64,000 nucleotides of DNA from Ancylostoma caninum (Eukaryota; Nematoda; Chromadorea; Rhabditida; Ancylostomatidae), in assembly GCA_037903475.1 (NCBI GenBank), contig JBAJFG010000190.1, positions 682,001 to 746,000 on the forward strand. Direction: 5' to 3'. The translations under genes and the position numbers were made by a program. The stretch's first letter is position 1. Every line of letters starts with the position of its first letter. This document shows, piece after piece, positions 1 to 10,346 of the stretch. The notes below the pieces were generated by a model. The model searched no databases, had not been told where the DNA came from, and saw only the letters and a list, made by a program, of their open reading frames with translations.

Positions 1-255
1 TCGTCCGTTTGCATTATTTTTTTGCCAATTTTCCTTTAAAACCGCCAGCAATCTCTAGCAAACCTCAAAACCTCAAATCGTTGTGGGGGCCACAGCGAGA
101 GCTTGCTAACGCGGCCCCTGCGACAGTCTGCCTGCAGGTTAACAGTGCCTAATCGATTGCAGTGTTGATCCATAGAATTCCGGTATTTGGTTACACAGTG
201 TGTACTCTAACATTCCACATATTCTTACTCTCTGCCGAATGGTGGCGAAAAGGAA
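1..255 (+). repeat. Left terminal inverted repeat
   Basis: Pairs with 2687-2941 (position i with 2942-i). Perfect over 1-199, then scattered mismatches such as at 200 and 211. Confidence 0.9.
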
Positions 256-978
256 AGAGAAGTTTTTGAAAAATACTCTGTTACCCTTTTGGCGGCATAT
301 TCTTTTACTAATACAGGCTCCGCCCATCAATGTAAACACTGGCTACATGCAACAAAATAGTGGGTTTGCCTTTCAAAGGTTGCTTCATTTGATGCTTTAT
401 AAATATAAATCCTGTTCGATATTTTCAAGTCAGAAAGTGCACCCGTCTGTACCTCAATTGCTGAAAAAAAGGCATCACAACGGAAAATGGATCGTACTGA
501 GTGCGTGATGTGAACGAATAATAACCCCGTTCGCAAATTTTGAGAAAATTCAGAAAAGTTCAGTGTCTCTCCTATACTTGTTGGAACACCATTAAAATGA
601 CGTTGGGATAACAAAATAAATATCAAATTCGTAATCAGCATGTCGAATAACCCCTGGATGAATATTTTGTTTTCTAAAGTCATGTTTTTTGTTCGAAATT
701 GAATTTCCAGTTTAATTCAAACTCAAATGTTTCGTAATGCTGGATTCATCATCTTATGCATTCTACTGGAAGCCTCGACTGTCCACGGACTCTTAGAAGG
801 GTTTGCTGCCAGCGCTCTTCGCGTTTCTTGGCTCTCGCCAGCGTCATGGCGCTCTGCGCATCCTCATGTCTCGCCAGTGCATCGCGGCATGCGCCTCTCG
901 CCTCTCGCTGGTGGGTGGAGCCTACTGTAGCAAAAAGCCCTTCCTCCATCGAAATGACATTTTTTGTGAGTTGGAGGC

Positions 979-1370
979 AGGAGAGATTTCCCGCGCTTCG
1001 GTTTCTCATTGGAAAGATCTAGGCTCTGTAACTGTAGGAATCTGATCGTTCGATAGAATGATTCACCCTATCTGAGGGGGTGGCAACATCGGCGAGCAGT
1101 CATGGACAGAAGCCGACCGGGCTCCAGACCGGCCATGAGTCCGAGATTCCCATCGCCAACGATGATTAGGCGATGTGCCTACAAGACCCCCACCAGAATA
1201 GCCCATCTATCCTTCCGACACCGAAGAGTGATTTTCTGCTGAACGTCATTATAAAGTCTGTTATTCTTTGCGGTATTAAAGATAAAGCTATATTATTGCT
1301 ACTGTGTATTAAACATGTGGTGGGCCGAACATCCGCTCTCCAACGCGGCTACGCTTACTGGTAGCAGCGA
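979..1370 (+). repeat. Internal direct repeat A, LTR-like
   Basis: This block and 2124-2515 share long stretches, for example GGAATCTGATCGTTCGATAG, TGGCAACATCGGCGAGCA, AAGTCTGTTATTCTTTGCGG and GGCTACGCTTA. They are diverged by substitutions and small indels. An ATAAA sits at the equivalent of a polyadenylation signal in this copy and AATAAA at 2396 in the other. The two copies are ~760 bp apart, which could be a small LTR element (TRIM-like) caught inside the TIR element. TG...CA ends and a primer-binding site were not recognised. Confidence 0.6.
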
Positions 1371-1730
1371 ATGGTTCACCCCTTGCTTGAAATGGGTCAA
1401 GTGAATCTTGCGGATCTCTTTCATAATGCCCCTTAGTCAGGCCCTAAAGTCTGCAACGGAGACGGCCGCTCCGCCGTCGACCTTGAGAGGGGCCCCCGCA
1501 AACACTACTTAAGTTTTAGAAAACCTTTAAAAATAAAAAGAAGCAAAAATTCGAAACTTCAGAAAAGGTAGTATTTGCGATGTTCTCTTTTTTGATTCCC
1601 GGGACCCGGCGTGGGTATAAACCGCAGAAAAGGCCGGACGGTCCGACGTCGATGTTTGTTCCATGTGGGCCGGAAGCCAGTAATTCCGCGCGAAGAAGCC
1701 AAGGCAGGGCTTGATTTGAGGCAAATGCGG

Positions 1731-1860
1731 TGCAGTTGAGCAATTGAGCAGTTGAGCAGCTGAGTTGAGGCACAGTCGTGCAGCCAAGCTGACGTTGTCG
1801 TCATCGATAAGTAGCAGCGAAGCAGTCGAAGTCGCTGAAGTCGTCGTTGAGCACCGCGAA
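1731..1860 (+). repeat. Short imperfect tandem repeats
   Basis: Runs of GTTGAGCA-like and AGTCG/AAGTCG-like units lie inside the 1-2941 element. They produce low-complexity reading frames on the minus strand (glutamine/leucine/serine-rich) that I do not regard as genes. Confidence 0.5.
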
Positions 1861-2123
1861 GAGTATGGTCCGGACCCGCTAAAGTTGAAGTCGAGTTATG
1901 AGAAGTAATTTGAAGAAGTGAAGTAAGTTGAAATCCGCGGATAGGTATTTATTTCATTCTTGATGATCGATCGATTTACCGGAGCGGCCCAGTACGAAGC
2001 TCAGTTCTTGTTATGTTTACCAAAACCGCCTTTGTTTTCGAACTGCGAGGACTCCCTCGTCCCCCTATTGGTCAGGTGACGAGAGCGCCCTTTCCTCGCG
2101 GAGGGGACAGAGTAAGCGTAAAC

Positions 2124-2515
2124 AGGGGAGACTTGCCATGCTTCGGTTTCTCATAGGAAACTGTAAACTATAGGAATCTGATCGTTCGATAGCGTTCGAT
2201 AAAATGATTCACCCTATCTAAGGGCGTGGCAACATCGGCGAGCAAGCAAGGAGAGAAGCCTGTCGACCGAGCTCGAACCGGTCATGAGCCCGAGATCCCC
2301 ATCGCCAAAGACGGCCAGGCGGTGTGCCTGCAAGATCACTACCAGAATCCCCATCTATCCTTCCGACACGGACAGGTGATCATCTTCTGAACTTTAATAA
2401 AGTCTGTTATTCTTTGCGGCTTTAAAGATAAAACTATATTATTGCTAATGTGTATTAAACATGTGATGGGCCGAACGGCCGCTCTCCACAGCGGCTACGC
2501 TTATTGAGTAAGGAA
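2124..2515 (+). repeat. Internal direct repeat B, LTR-like
   Basis: Second copy of the block at 979-1370, with AATAAA at 2396-2401 followed by AGTCTGTTATTC. See the first copy for interpretation. Confidence 0.6.
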
Positions 2516-2686
2516 TTGTCTTTAACCAGTTGTCTATATTTTTAGCGCCCTACTTTCCATACTCTCATTTTTTACTGATTAATAGGGCAGTTAGCAGAGA
2601 AAGGGAGAAGCAAAAAATTCACTCTAAAAATCCGAATTCCTACAGATGAAAGTTATTTGTGCAAATCCTTATTTACTGTTATTTTT

Positions 2687-2941
2687 CGTTTTTTCGTCAC
2701 CAAGCGGCAGAGAGTGAGAATATGTGGAATATTAGAGTACAGACTGTGTAACCAAATACCGGAATTCTATGGATCAACACTGCAATCGATTAGGCACTGT
2801 TAACCTGCAGGCAGACTGTCGCAGGGGCCGCGTTAGCAAGCTCTCGCTGTGGCCCCCACAACGATTTGAGGTTTTGAGGTTTGCTAGAGATTGCTGGCGG
2901 TTTTAAAGGAAAATTGGCAAAAAAATAATGCAAACGGACGA
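2687..2941 (-). repeat. Right terminal inverted repeat
   Basis: Inverted partner of 1-255; ends GCAAACGGACGA at 2941. Confidence 0.9.
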
Positions 2942-5900
2942 AGACATGTGGACCTCCATGGAAACGATTTTCATTAAATTCTGGTCTGATTTCAATCTCT
3001 GAAGAGTGAAAATAAACGAAACTCGCCTGAAGATCTAAAAAAATACGTGAAATCTGTAGGGCGCAAAAGGAAATCGAGGACGACGTCTCAACCTCTTCAC
3101 ATTACTTTTCAGATGATGAATATCGTGCCAAAAATAGCGACTTGTGCATCACTTGAAACGGCGAGTTTTGAGATTAAAATTTTAAAAAAATCACAAATAT
3201 CACGAAACAGAAATTACAGCACAGATAACTCATGAGAGATCCCGAAAACGTGGACTGTGGAAGTGAATGTAACCTAACTGCTCATAATCCCACATGCACA
3301 GATTTCTATAAAATATAAATAAATATTAAAAAAAGCAAAAAATATATAAAGTTTCAAATTTGAAAATTAGAGGTTCGGTAACTGAAATGTGCAAAATATT
3401 AGATCTCAGGAAAAATTCCTTTCTTTATTCTCCTTGCAGCCATTTGGAAGCTTTCCAAAGAAACCTCCAGCTTTCCACGAATTTCTGAGATTGCTGGAAG
3501 TCGGTGGTACCTGAGGATACCATTAGGCGAGACTCGACGCGCACTGGCTGTCACTGATGCCAGCCTGCTATGACGACATTAAAGATGCAAAAAGTTGAAG
3601 ATTTTTGAAATTTGAAAGGCCTATATGGTAGAAAAAAGTGTGCTGTTTCCACTTATGTGATTTCCGCGGCGAAAGATTCACAGTGAACAGAGTTATGGCT
3701 AGGTGGCGTTTCCGACGCGACATCGCGTTTATTTCGCAGATTTTAAAGGCGGCAACGACGGGACTGTAGCTCAACTCGACAGCGGCAAATGCTATATTTA
3801 TTGTATGCAGAACATGAGGTGGTGAATCACGAGTTCTCGGGAGCAGAGATGATGACATTTCACCATTCACGATCATTCCGGGAACATCTATGAATACAGG
3901 CGTCGTCTATCGCCATATTGGGGGAAGGCAGGACGATACCAATTGTGCGACGAGAGCGTCATAAATGACGTTATTGAACTACAAAGGATAACGGGATCCA
4001 CAACGACTGAGACGAGTATAGGATCTGGTCAAGCAAAGAAGGCCAATAACAGGATTTGGAACAGGTCTTTCGGTGTAGTGCTTGACTTTCAGCGGATGCT
4101 GCATATAATTATTGGATTTCAAATTACCCCGAATTTTTTTTTCAGTCATAAACGAGGTTTTCCTCTTCACTTTTTTTGGAGAATGTGTCCAATGATCGTC
4201 CTTCATCTATGTGTGCAAATAGCGCTCACACTGCCGTTTAATTAGCGTATTCACTGACCACTTTCTAGCGCCTTTCGACCGCTCAGAACTCTTTTAGCTA
4301 CCAGTTAATCAAAGGTTATTCATAGCGTGCCACGATTATTTTATGTTCTCATGCGTCGAGTGATCTCTCTTCAAATGGAACTTCAATGTAAGCCCCGATG
4401 CTGGATCATTCTTCATGAAGGCACCACCCATAGAAATTCTTGTGTCTGATCTAATAAACGAGTCGTGTCCTCAGAGTACCGCATGAGTATTCGGATGATT
4501 ATGGTTTGTGTCGGAGAGATCGTTGACCGAGGCGCGCTCGTTTTCAACTAGTTTCAAGCATGCTTGATAGTGCACAACCACGCCGCTTATACTGAATCTG
4601 TGATTAGGGCAATTTACACCTAATGCACGTGTCAGTCGCTCATTAGACGTACGCAGTCGTTTGTGAAAGGAGTTTCTATAAAGACTAGTCAAGGCAGCAT
4701 ATAAATACACCATGACAACAACGTCACGTGACCGCTGATCTAGATGCCACAAACGCGTGCGTCGTGAGCTGCGTTAGAGGCGTCTACGAACATTTACCAC
4801 ATGAGCGCGTAGCGTCAGATCGTTTTGCCTTTTTGGACTTAGAGTAGTTTGCTATTTAGGATTAATTGCTATACTTTTTTGTCTTAATGGTGCCTGCTCA
4901 CTCTGAACTTGCAATATGTACATATGTCTGAACAGTATATTCGTGACGTTGTAAATATTAGGCTGTAACATAAGTTTCCGCTGTTTTTGTATAGGCATTT
5001 TTAAATGCTTCTAATAAATGGATACCTATTAGATTTCGCGCATGTTATAAACCGCATGATCTCGAAAACATTCTGGAATGTTAGACCTGTTTTTGTGTTT
5101 TATATTGAAGATGTTGAAGATATAATTAATTTCGGAGTGAACCCTTCAAGAATGCAAATTTGGTGGCTGCACTTGCACGCATAAAAATTTTTACATAACG
5201 TTGTATGAATACTAACCAAATTAGGGTGGAGTAATATCGAGACCATTCTCATTCTCGCTGATACTTTCTCTCCCCATTTTATCGTCGAGCGGTTTTAGGT
5301 GCGGGCACCAAACTTGGTAACCCAAAATTTTGATTATGCCGTTTTTCTCTCTGGAGTTAGAGCGAGTTGAAGTGAGATTTTACCCATAGTGTCTATAAAC
5401 ATCAGCAGTTAGCGGACACTAGTTGGTAGATTTTTGGGACAAGTTCCAAGAGCTCTGCGGAAATAACAAGATTTTTCCGTACCGCGGAGGGGCCTTAATT
5501 TTGTTGGTCGAACTCTCCGGAAAGGCAAAGAGCTTGCAGAAGAATTTCTAATTGCGCATTATTTTGCACAAATCAAGCTCTAACCAAGCGCCGGTTATCA
5601 GATCACAAGAATGTCTATTTAGGATAGCCAATTTGCAAAAGTCAGTGACATCAAGCACTGCCCAACCCAGTCTTTTGCGTAATAGTCCACGAATCTCTGC
5701 AGCAGCGGAGTAGAGCTCCAGCTATAAAAACGGCAAAAGTCCAGCGACTGTTATGGTGCATACCTCGACTGGTATCTGTGCTTATTTGACTTTTTATAAA
5801 ACTTTTTTTCGGAAATTTCAATACAGCGGAACTCTACACATGTTACAACCTAATAAGATGCATTAAATCAAATCAAATGAAATCAAATCAAATCAAGCTT

Positions 5901-6207
5901 GAACAAACAGCCAGTCGTGGCTCTAAACACGGCCTGATATGCTCTACCACTTTGCATGTTAGTCATCTAGGTCAAATATGACCTGCTCTTCCTGGGAAAA
6001 GACCGAGAACAGTGGTTTTTAACATTGTCTTACCGGAGCCTGGTGCGTGCGAGTAGTATTTGCATGCACGATAATCCTAATGCACCACAAATTAAAACTT
6101 AAAAGCAGCACCCCTCGAAGTCTTCGACTCCGAGTTAGACCGTTAACAGTGGAACACACTCTCAGCACATCACAAAACTTCAACGAATACAAAGAATCGT
6201 GACTTAC
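2942..6207. other. Unassigned intergenic stretch
   Basis: No gene is supportable. The longest frames (3568-3876 minus, 3943-4245 plus, 4471-4752 minus) have no recognisable domain or consistent splice structure. A short pentanucleotide repeat lies near the right end at 5865-5896. Confidence 0.5.
5865..5896 (+). repeat. AATCA microsatellite
   Basis: About six copies of the pentamer AATCA, with one AATGA variant. Confidence 0.85.
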
Positions 6208-6223
6208 CTGCGAGGAAATCCAT
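6208..6223 (-). CDS. Candidate first coding exon, minus strand
   Basis: On the minus strand a 16-base exon reads ATG GAT TTC CTC GCA G and is followed at once by GTAAGT, a consensus donor. The 130 bases upstream (6224-6350) are CpG-rich, as at a promoter or 5' leader. No following exon was identified to the left, so the product (starting MDFLA) is unknown. This could be chance. Confidence 0.2.
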
Positions 6224-6559
6224 ATTAAAGTCGCGAACATCGCGAACACAGCACTCTTGCATGCGCCAGCGCACACAGGCCGCGGTCGCTCGATACAAGC
6301 GTATGTGACCTTCGCGTGGCGAGACCCGTGAGTGTCAAGCGGAGCGCGTTTAGTCGAAACAGCACAAAGACTTGAATTCTCGTGTTTTTCGCGCTATTTC
6401 GCTGTTGGATATCAGTTCCAGGCCCCTCAAAACCCCAAAATCCAGCAAAATTTCGAAGACGAAGATTTGAGCAGGTGATGCCCTTAACCGAGTTGGCTAT
6501 AGCACATGTGTAGAAGGGTTGCAAGTAGTGATCAATTAACAACAATTTCTACTGCACGC

Positions 6560-9210
6560 TACAGGTGTAGTCAATTTCAAGTGATTTTTTATTGAATTTT
6601 TACCGAAAGAATGTGCGACCGCAGCGAATAGCAGGAATTCCTGATGAGCTGTGCTTCATCTGATCTGCCATGACTCAGCGGTGCGTTTCATCCACATTTT
6701 CACCGTATGGCCGTATCATACATATAGCCGTCTGATCCGCTCGCGTATTGATGTAAAACGTCTTTCACCAGCGCAGATAGGAGTGTGGATCGTCGACTCA
6801 ACGATAGTCTCTTTGGTCCCAGAGTAGTTAGGGGTGATTGTCAGTGTACCTTCGGAGGACATTCGTATAGTCCGTTCCAATAATGACGATAGTTGAGTAT
6901 TCGTGCCAGTGACATGCATTTCTCGTCCGCCTCTCCGAATACGGCACTATTTCTCGCGTTCTCTCATTCTCTGATTCCTGCGCAACAACGTTTTCCCGTG
7001 AAACACACTATACTACTCGCGAGAGTTTCCCAACGTCTACTTCCTGGTAGGATAGAAGGTAGGCTCCTTGTATGACTAGCAAGGAAGTGCATGGTCCGCG
7101 AAACTCGTGGTCTCGCTTTAGCACCGCCCACAAGCTCTACGAAAGTCATAGCTCAAAAACGGCTTTTCTGCAGTTTCGCACGCAAATATATCGTTGTAAT
7201 CAGGAGCATCTGGCAATTCTTTCCGTGTGAAAACTTGTAAACAACGCCAAGGTGAGGTTGTGCCTTTAGTGGTCGAGGACAAAGCATTTTTTTCAGCAGT
7301 GAAAGGATTCTTTTCTGAAATTAGCCTCAACGCTTGTAACAACTCCACTTTGTCGATTGATTCCAATTTTCTTCTTTTTTATTTCCATCACTTCCTTTGC
7401 CTTCTTTTCTAACATACTGGACAGGTTCCACACGCTACTCCCTAGGAGGTGTGACACTCCGGTTGTCATTCTCATCTCTTCGACATTGTCCTTCCTAGTC
7501 TTTCCATGGCCGCAGTGGTGTAGCGCATACGAGCAGGTCCCGATCACCGAATTTACTTGGTGCTCTGATAACCCTTTACACATCGTAACTTCACCTCAGA
7601 AGCAAAGACTTTTATGAATGTCACTTTGAAAGGCTTCCTGTGCTACCCTGAGAATGATAGAGGATAATAATGTCAAAGTGAAAGTCCGGCAAAGTTCTTT
7701 CCTGGGTGACCCATTTCCTGGGACACCCTAGTTGAACGCTCCCCTTATGTCACCCGTTTGCTGCTCTCTATCCAAATGTCCACGATAGAAAACTCGTCGA
7801 TCAAGTCCAACTGGAAAGTGGAACTTTTTAGAGTTATCGACATGGTCACACTATTTGACGAAGTTCTCCCATGACATCCAGTTGACACTTCTACAGTAAC
7901 TAAAAAGTATTGATGTTTCGTTGTTCTTTGAAATTCATATTCCTATGGGACCATTTCTTCCCAAGATTCTTTTTCCTAAGAGCCCTTGATGGCTTCGGTT
8001 TTTTTTTCTTGAGCCATATGCATAATCAAAATTGTCTATGGTAAAGGTGTCAATGTACCAGAATTTACCTTTACCTTGCACCTATCAATATGCTTATCCG
8101 AGCATGACATTGTTTATACCAAGCTGCTACTCATGCGTAAACTTATACCCATAGATATAAGATTACTCGCCCTTCCATTGATGCATTCCGTATCCTGATT
8201 GGTTGCAGTTTCTTCAGGTCTATTAAGATTATTATGTTTTCTGTACACCTTTCTGAAAACTGATAACCGTATAGGAAAGCGGATAAAATGGTAGTCATTA
8301 ATCAGTCCCGCACGCGTGATGCGCAATGCATCCGACTTCATCTGAGAATCGTAGAAGCATAGAATGTGTAAGTGCCCCATACATATAGAGGGGCCTGTGC
8401 GGCAACCGTAGTATCAGGAGGCCGCATGCATCTTTGAGATTTCCGAGGCCATCATCTCACAAATTTACCCATCCTTAACACGGACGGCAACATATTTACC
8501 CTAGGCAATCTCAGCGATACATTCAGGTCCAAGTCTGCCCTTAATTCTTCCAGGCTGCGCTGTTATCAATTTGCCGACCCCGGAAGGATGTAGGGTACAG
8601 TTGGCACGGGGAGGGATTTGCTGAAAGTACCGCATATAATTACTCAGTGACATAATGATGGCAGTGCGTCCCTTTCAAACGGTGGATTTCGCGTGAACTT
8701 TACGATCCGTGTATCGATCCTCATTCCGTCGAAAACTCCTTTCACTAGCACTTCCTCCACCGCATTCCCAGCAACATTCAGACGACTCACTTTTCATCCC
8801 CACCGATGTCACTCAAAGTCGTCGACGCGCGTTCTCAATGCGGCGCTGCCGTGTACCATGTCACATTGCGGTAGCTGCGACTGCGCTGATCGTTCGTTGT
8901 TTGCGAAACGACTCTACTGTCGGCGTCGACGTCGGCCGCGTGTGACTTTTGCTCGTGTTGAATACGTGTCCGTTTGATTCATTTTGCCGGGCATCAACTT
9001 CTCTTCGACGGAAATAATTACACTGCCAATCGTACTTTGCGACGAACGCCACCTGCTCGCCACTCCCACTTCATCGATTTTTTCTGACTCTATCGCTTTA
9101 CTGGATGGCATTCTGCCGAAGTAGTAGTTTCTGTGCGCGCATCGCCAGTAAACAGCGTCCATTTCACCCCTGGCAGTAGTTTTCGAAAAATTTTTGCACC
9201 ACATACTCTT
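6560..9210. other. Unassigned stretch before the pkc-type gene
   Basis: No gene is supportable. A minus-strand frame at 7118-7366 has varied composition but no known domain or clear splice sites. 8690-9060 is richer in CpG than its surroundings and lies 1.3 kb upstream of the start exon at 10,347, so it could carry promoter sequence. Degenerate copies of a dispersed repeat lie at 8041-8200 and 8490-8520. Confidence 0.4.
8041..8200 (+). repeat. Dispersed repeat family R1, diverged copy
   Basis: Shares an ordered series of short blocks with 31,770-31,965 and 46,500-46,690: a TTTACC block, a CATCAAYATG-TTTA block, a 'cat/acc-cat-ggg' block, then CCATTGATGCAT followed by a CCGAGCC/CCGGGCC-type block. 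The divergence is high. Confidence 0.45.
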
Positions 9211-9453
9211 ATAACTGTGCAGGACGAACGGAGGCCGAACGGCGTAGTGGTTCGAGTAGAAATCTTAGCAGCAATGGTTGCCACTTGCTGCCATCCTCCC
9301 CTTGATTGCTGCCGTCACTCAGCAATTGCTGCTAAAGGGCCGACAGCTTGAGCAGCAATCGAGGAGAGGATGGCAGCAACTGGCAACCATTGCTGCTAAG
9401 GTTTCTATTCGAACCACTATGCCGTTTGGGCTGCGTTCGTGCTGCACAGTTAT
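9211..9453. mobile_element. Palindromic MITE
   Basis: 9211-9316 pairs with 9348-9453 at roughly 88-90% identity. The arms start ATAACTGTGCAG and contain TAGCAGCAATGGTTGCCA. A ~31-base centre separates them. Almost the whole element can fold into one hairpin, typical of foldback-type MITEs. No clear target duplication is seen, although the flanks outside both arms (ACTC-TT and, inverted, ACTC-AG) are similar. Confidence 0.8.
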
Positions 9454-9629
9454 CTGAGTAAGGAAATAGCTCGCTCTTCTGCACTATTTTGAAACTTTTT
9501 CTTTTCTTTTTGAGTTCCTCCGTAGTATTTTATGGAATTTCCAACCAATCCGTTCTTAAGACACCAAAAACTCTCATGGGTATCACTCAGCAAGCCTACA
9601 CATTGGGGATATTTAAGGTGCACAAAATG

Positions 9630-10220
9630 GATACTGTATGTACCGTAGCCCATTTTTGTATATGGTTTGCACCGTAGCCTCCTTTTTGCAGTGTTGACAT
9701 GAGGATGTGGTGAATACAATCGCTGATGCTGATCACGATTATGCGTATCACCTTGCATAACGCTTACATCTTACCCCTAGCACATTTTTTGCAAACTCCT
9801 TCGACGACCCTACCATAGCCATACAAAGAAGAGGTTGCAGTACAAAGTGTATACGATATTCATGTTCTGCCCTCAAAATCGCTGCTTTGGCGAAGTTTAT
9901 GAGGATTCTGTGGGATTTCATAGGTGCCGTATGCATAACTTAACCCTACAGAAACTGGGGTTAACCCATTGCGGGTCACGTGATGCACATGGCGCAGCAC
10001 GACCTTTCGTTCTCATACGGCTGTGTGGTGGAAATAGTACATGACATTATGCCTTCATGTTGAAAATTGCATCATTTTCCGAGAACCGACTCCCACGTCT
10101 ACTCAAACATTAATCGGCCACTCATGCAAAAATGAGCTTGGTCGGCTATCTGTTAGGGTACAAAATGGAGACAATGATCGGGTTCAGCACCTCGAGTCAA
10201 TGATCGGGTTCAGCATCTCA
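9630..10220 (+). repeat. Diverged copy of the ATTCGTGTTCAGC repeat family
   Basis: 9836-9880 matches 60,090-60,150: a 'ggttrcrgtacaaa' block, then ATACGATATTC, then a GTTC-GC block. At 10,172 and 10,199 a 27-base unit containing CAATGATCGGGTTCAGCA is tandemly duplicated. The core motif recurs in several other repeats of this window. Confidence 0.5.
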
Positions 10221-10330
10221 TGTAACCTTTCTATAGAAGGCTACAGCGCAAAAAATCCCAGTTAACTTTTTGGGACGTCGGGTTTGGTAAACAGTCGAAA
10301 TTTCTCCAAAAGAAAACCCAAATCCTGATT

Positions 10331-10346
10331 TTTGCAGGTTATCACA
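10331..10346 (+). promoter_or_regulatory. Probable trans-splice acceptor and leader of the C1 gene
   Basis: TTTTTGCAG ends at 10,337 and is followed by the 9-base leader GTTATCACA and then ATG at 10,347. A short leader between an acceptor and the start codon is what spliced-leader addition leaves in nematodes. A cis-spliced upstream exon is equally possible. Confidence 0.5.

Larger units (their letters stand above)
1..2941. mobile_element. Long-TIR DNA element, non-autonomous, touching the window edge
   Basis: The first ~255 bases return in inverted orientation at 2687-2941. The outer 199 bases pair without a mismatch and the inner part has a few differences. The outermost bases are TCGTCCGTTTGC. 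No open frame inside looks like a transposase, so the element is probably mobilised in trans. The interior holds two ~380-bp direct repeats (979-1370 and 2124-2515) and a TATA-like segment at 1616. The target duplication cannot be checked because the left flank is outside the window, and the element could extend beyond position 1. The perfect outer arms suggest recent insertion or gene conversion. The superfamily is not identified. Confidence 0.8.

Noticed and set aside
7118..7583. Minus-strand gene with two overlapping frames
   Set aside because: The frames would need a frameshift at a run of A, there is no domain, and no donor/acceptor pair fits.
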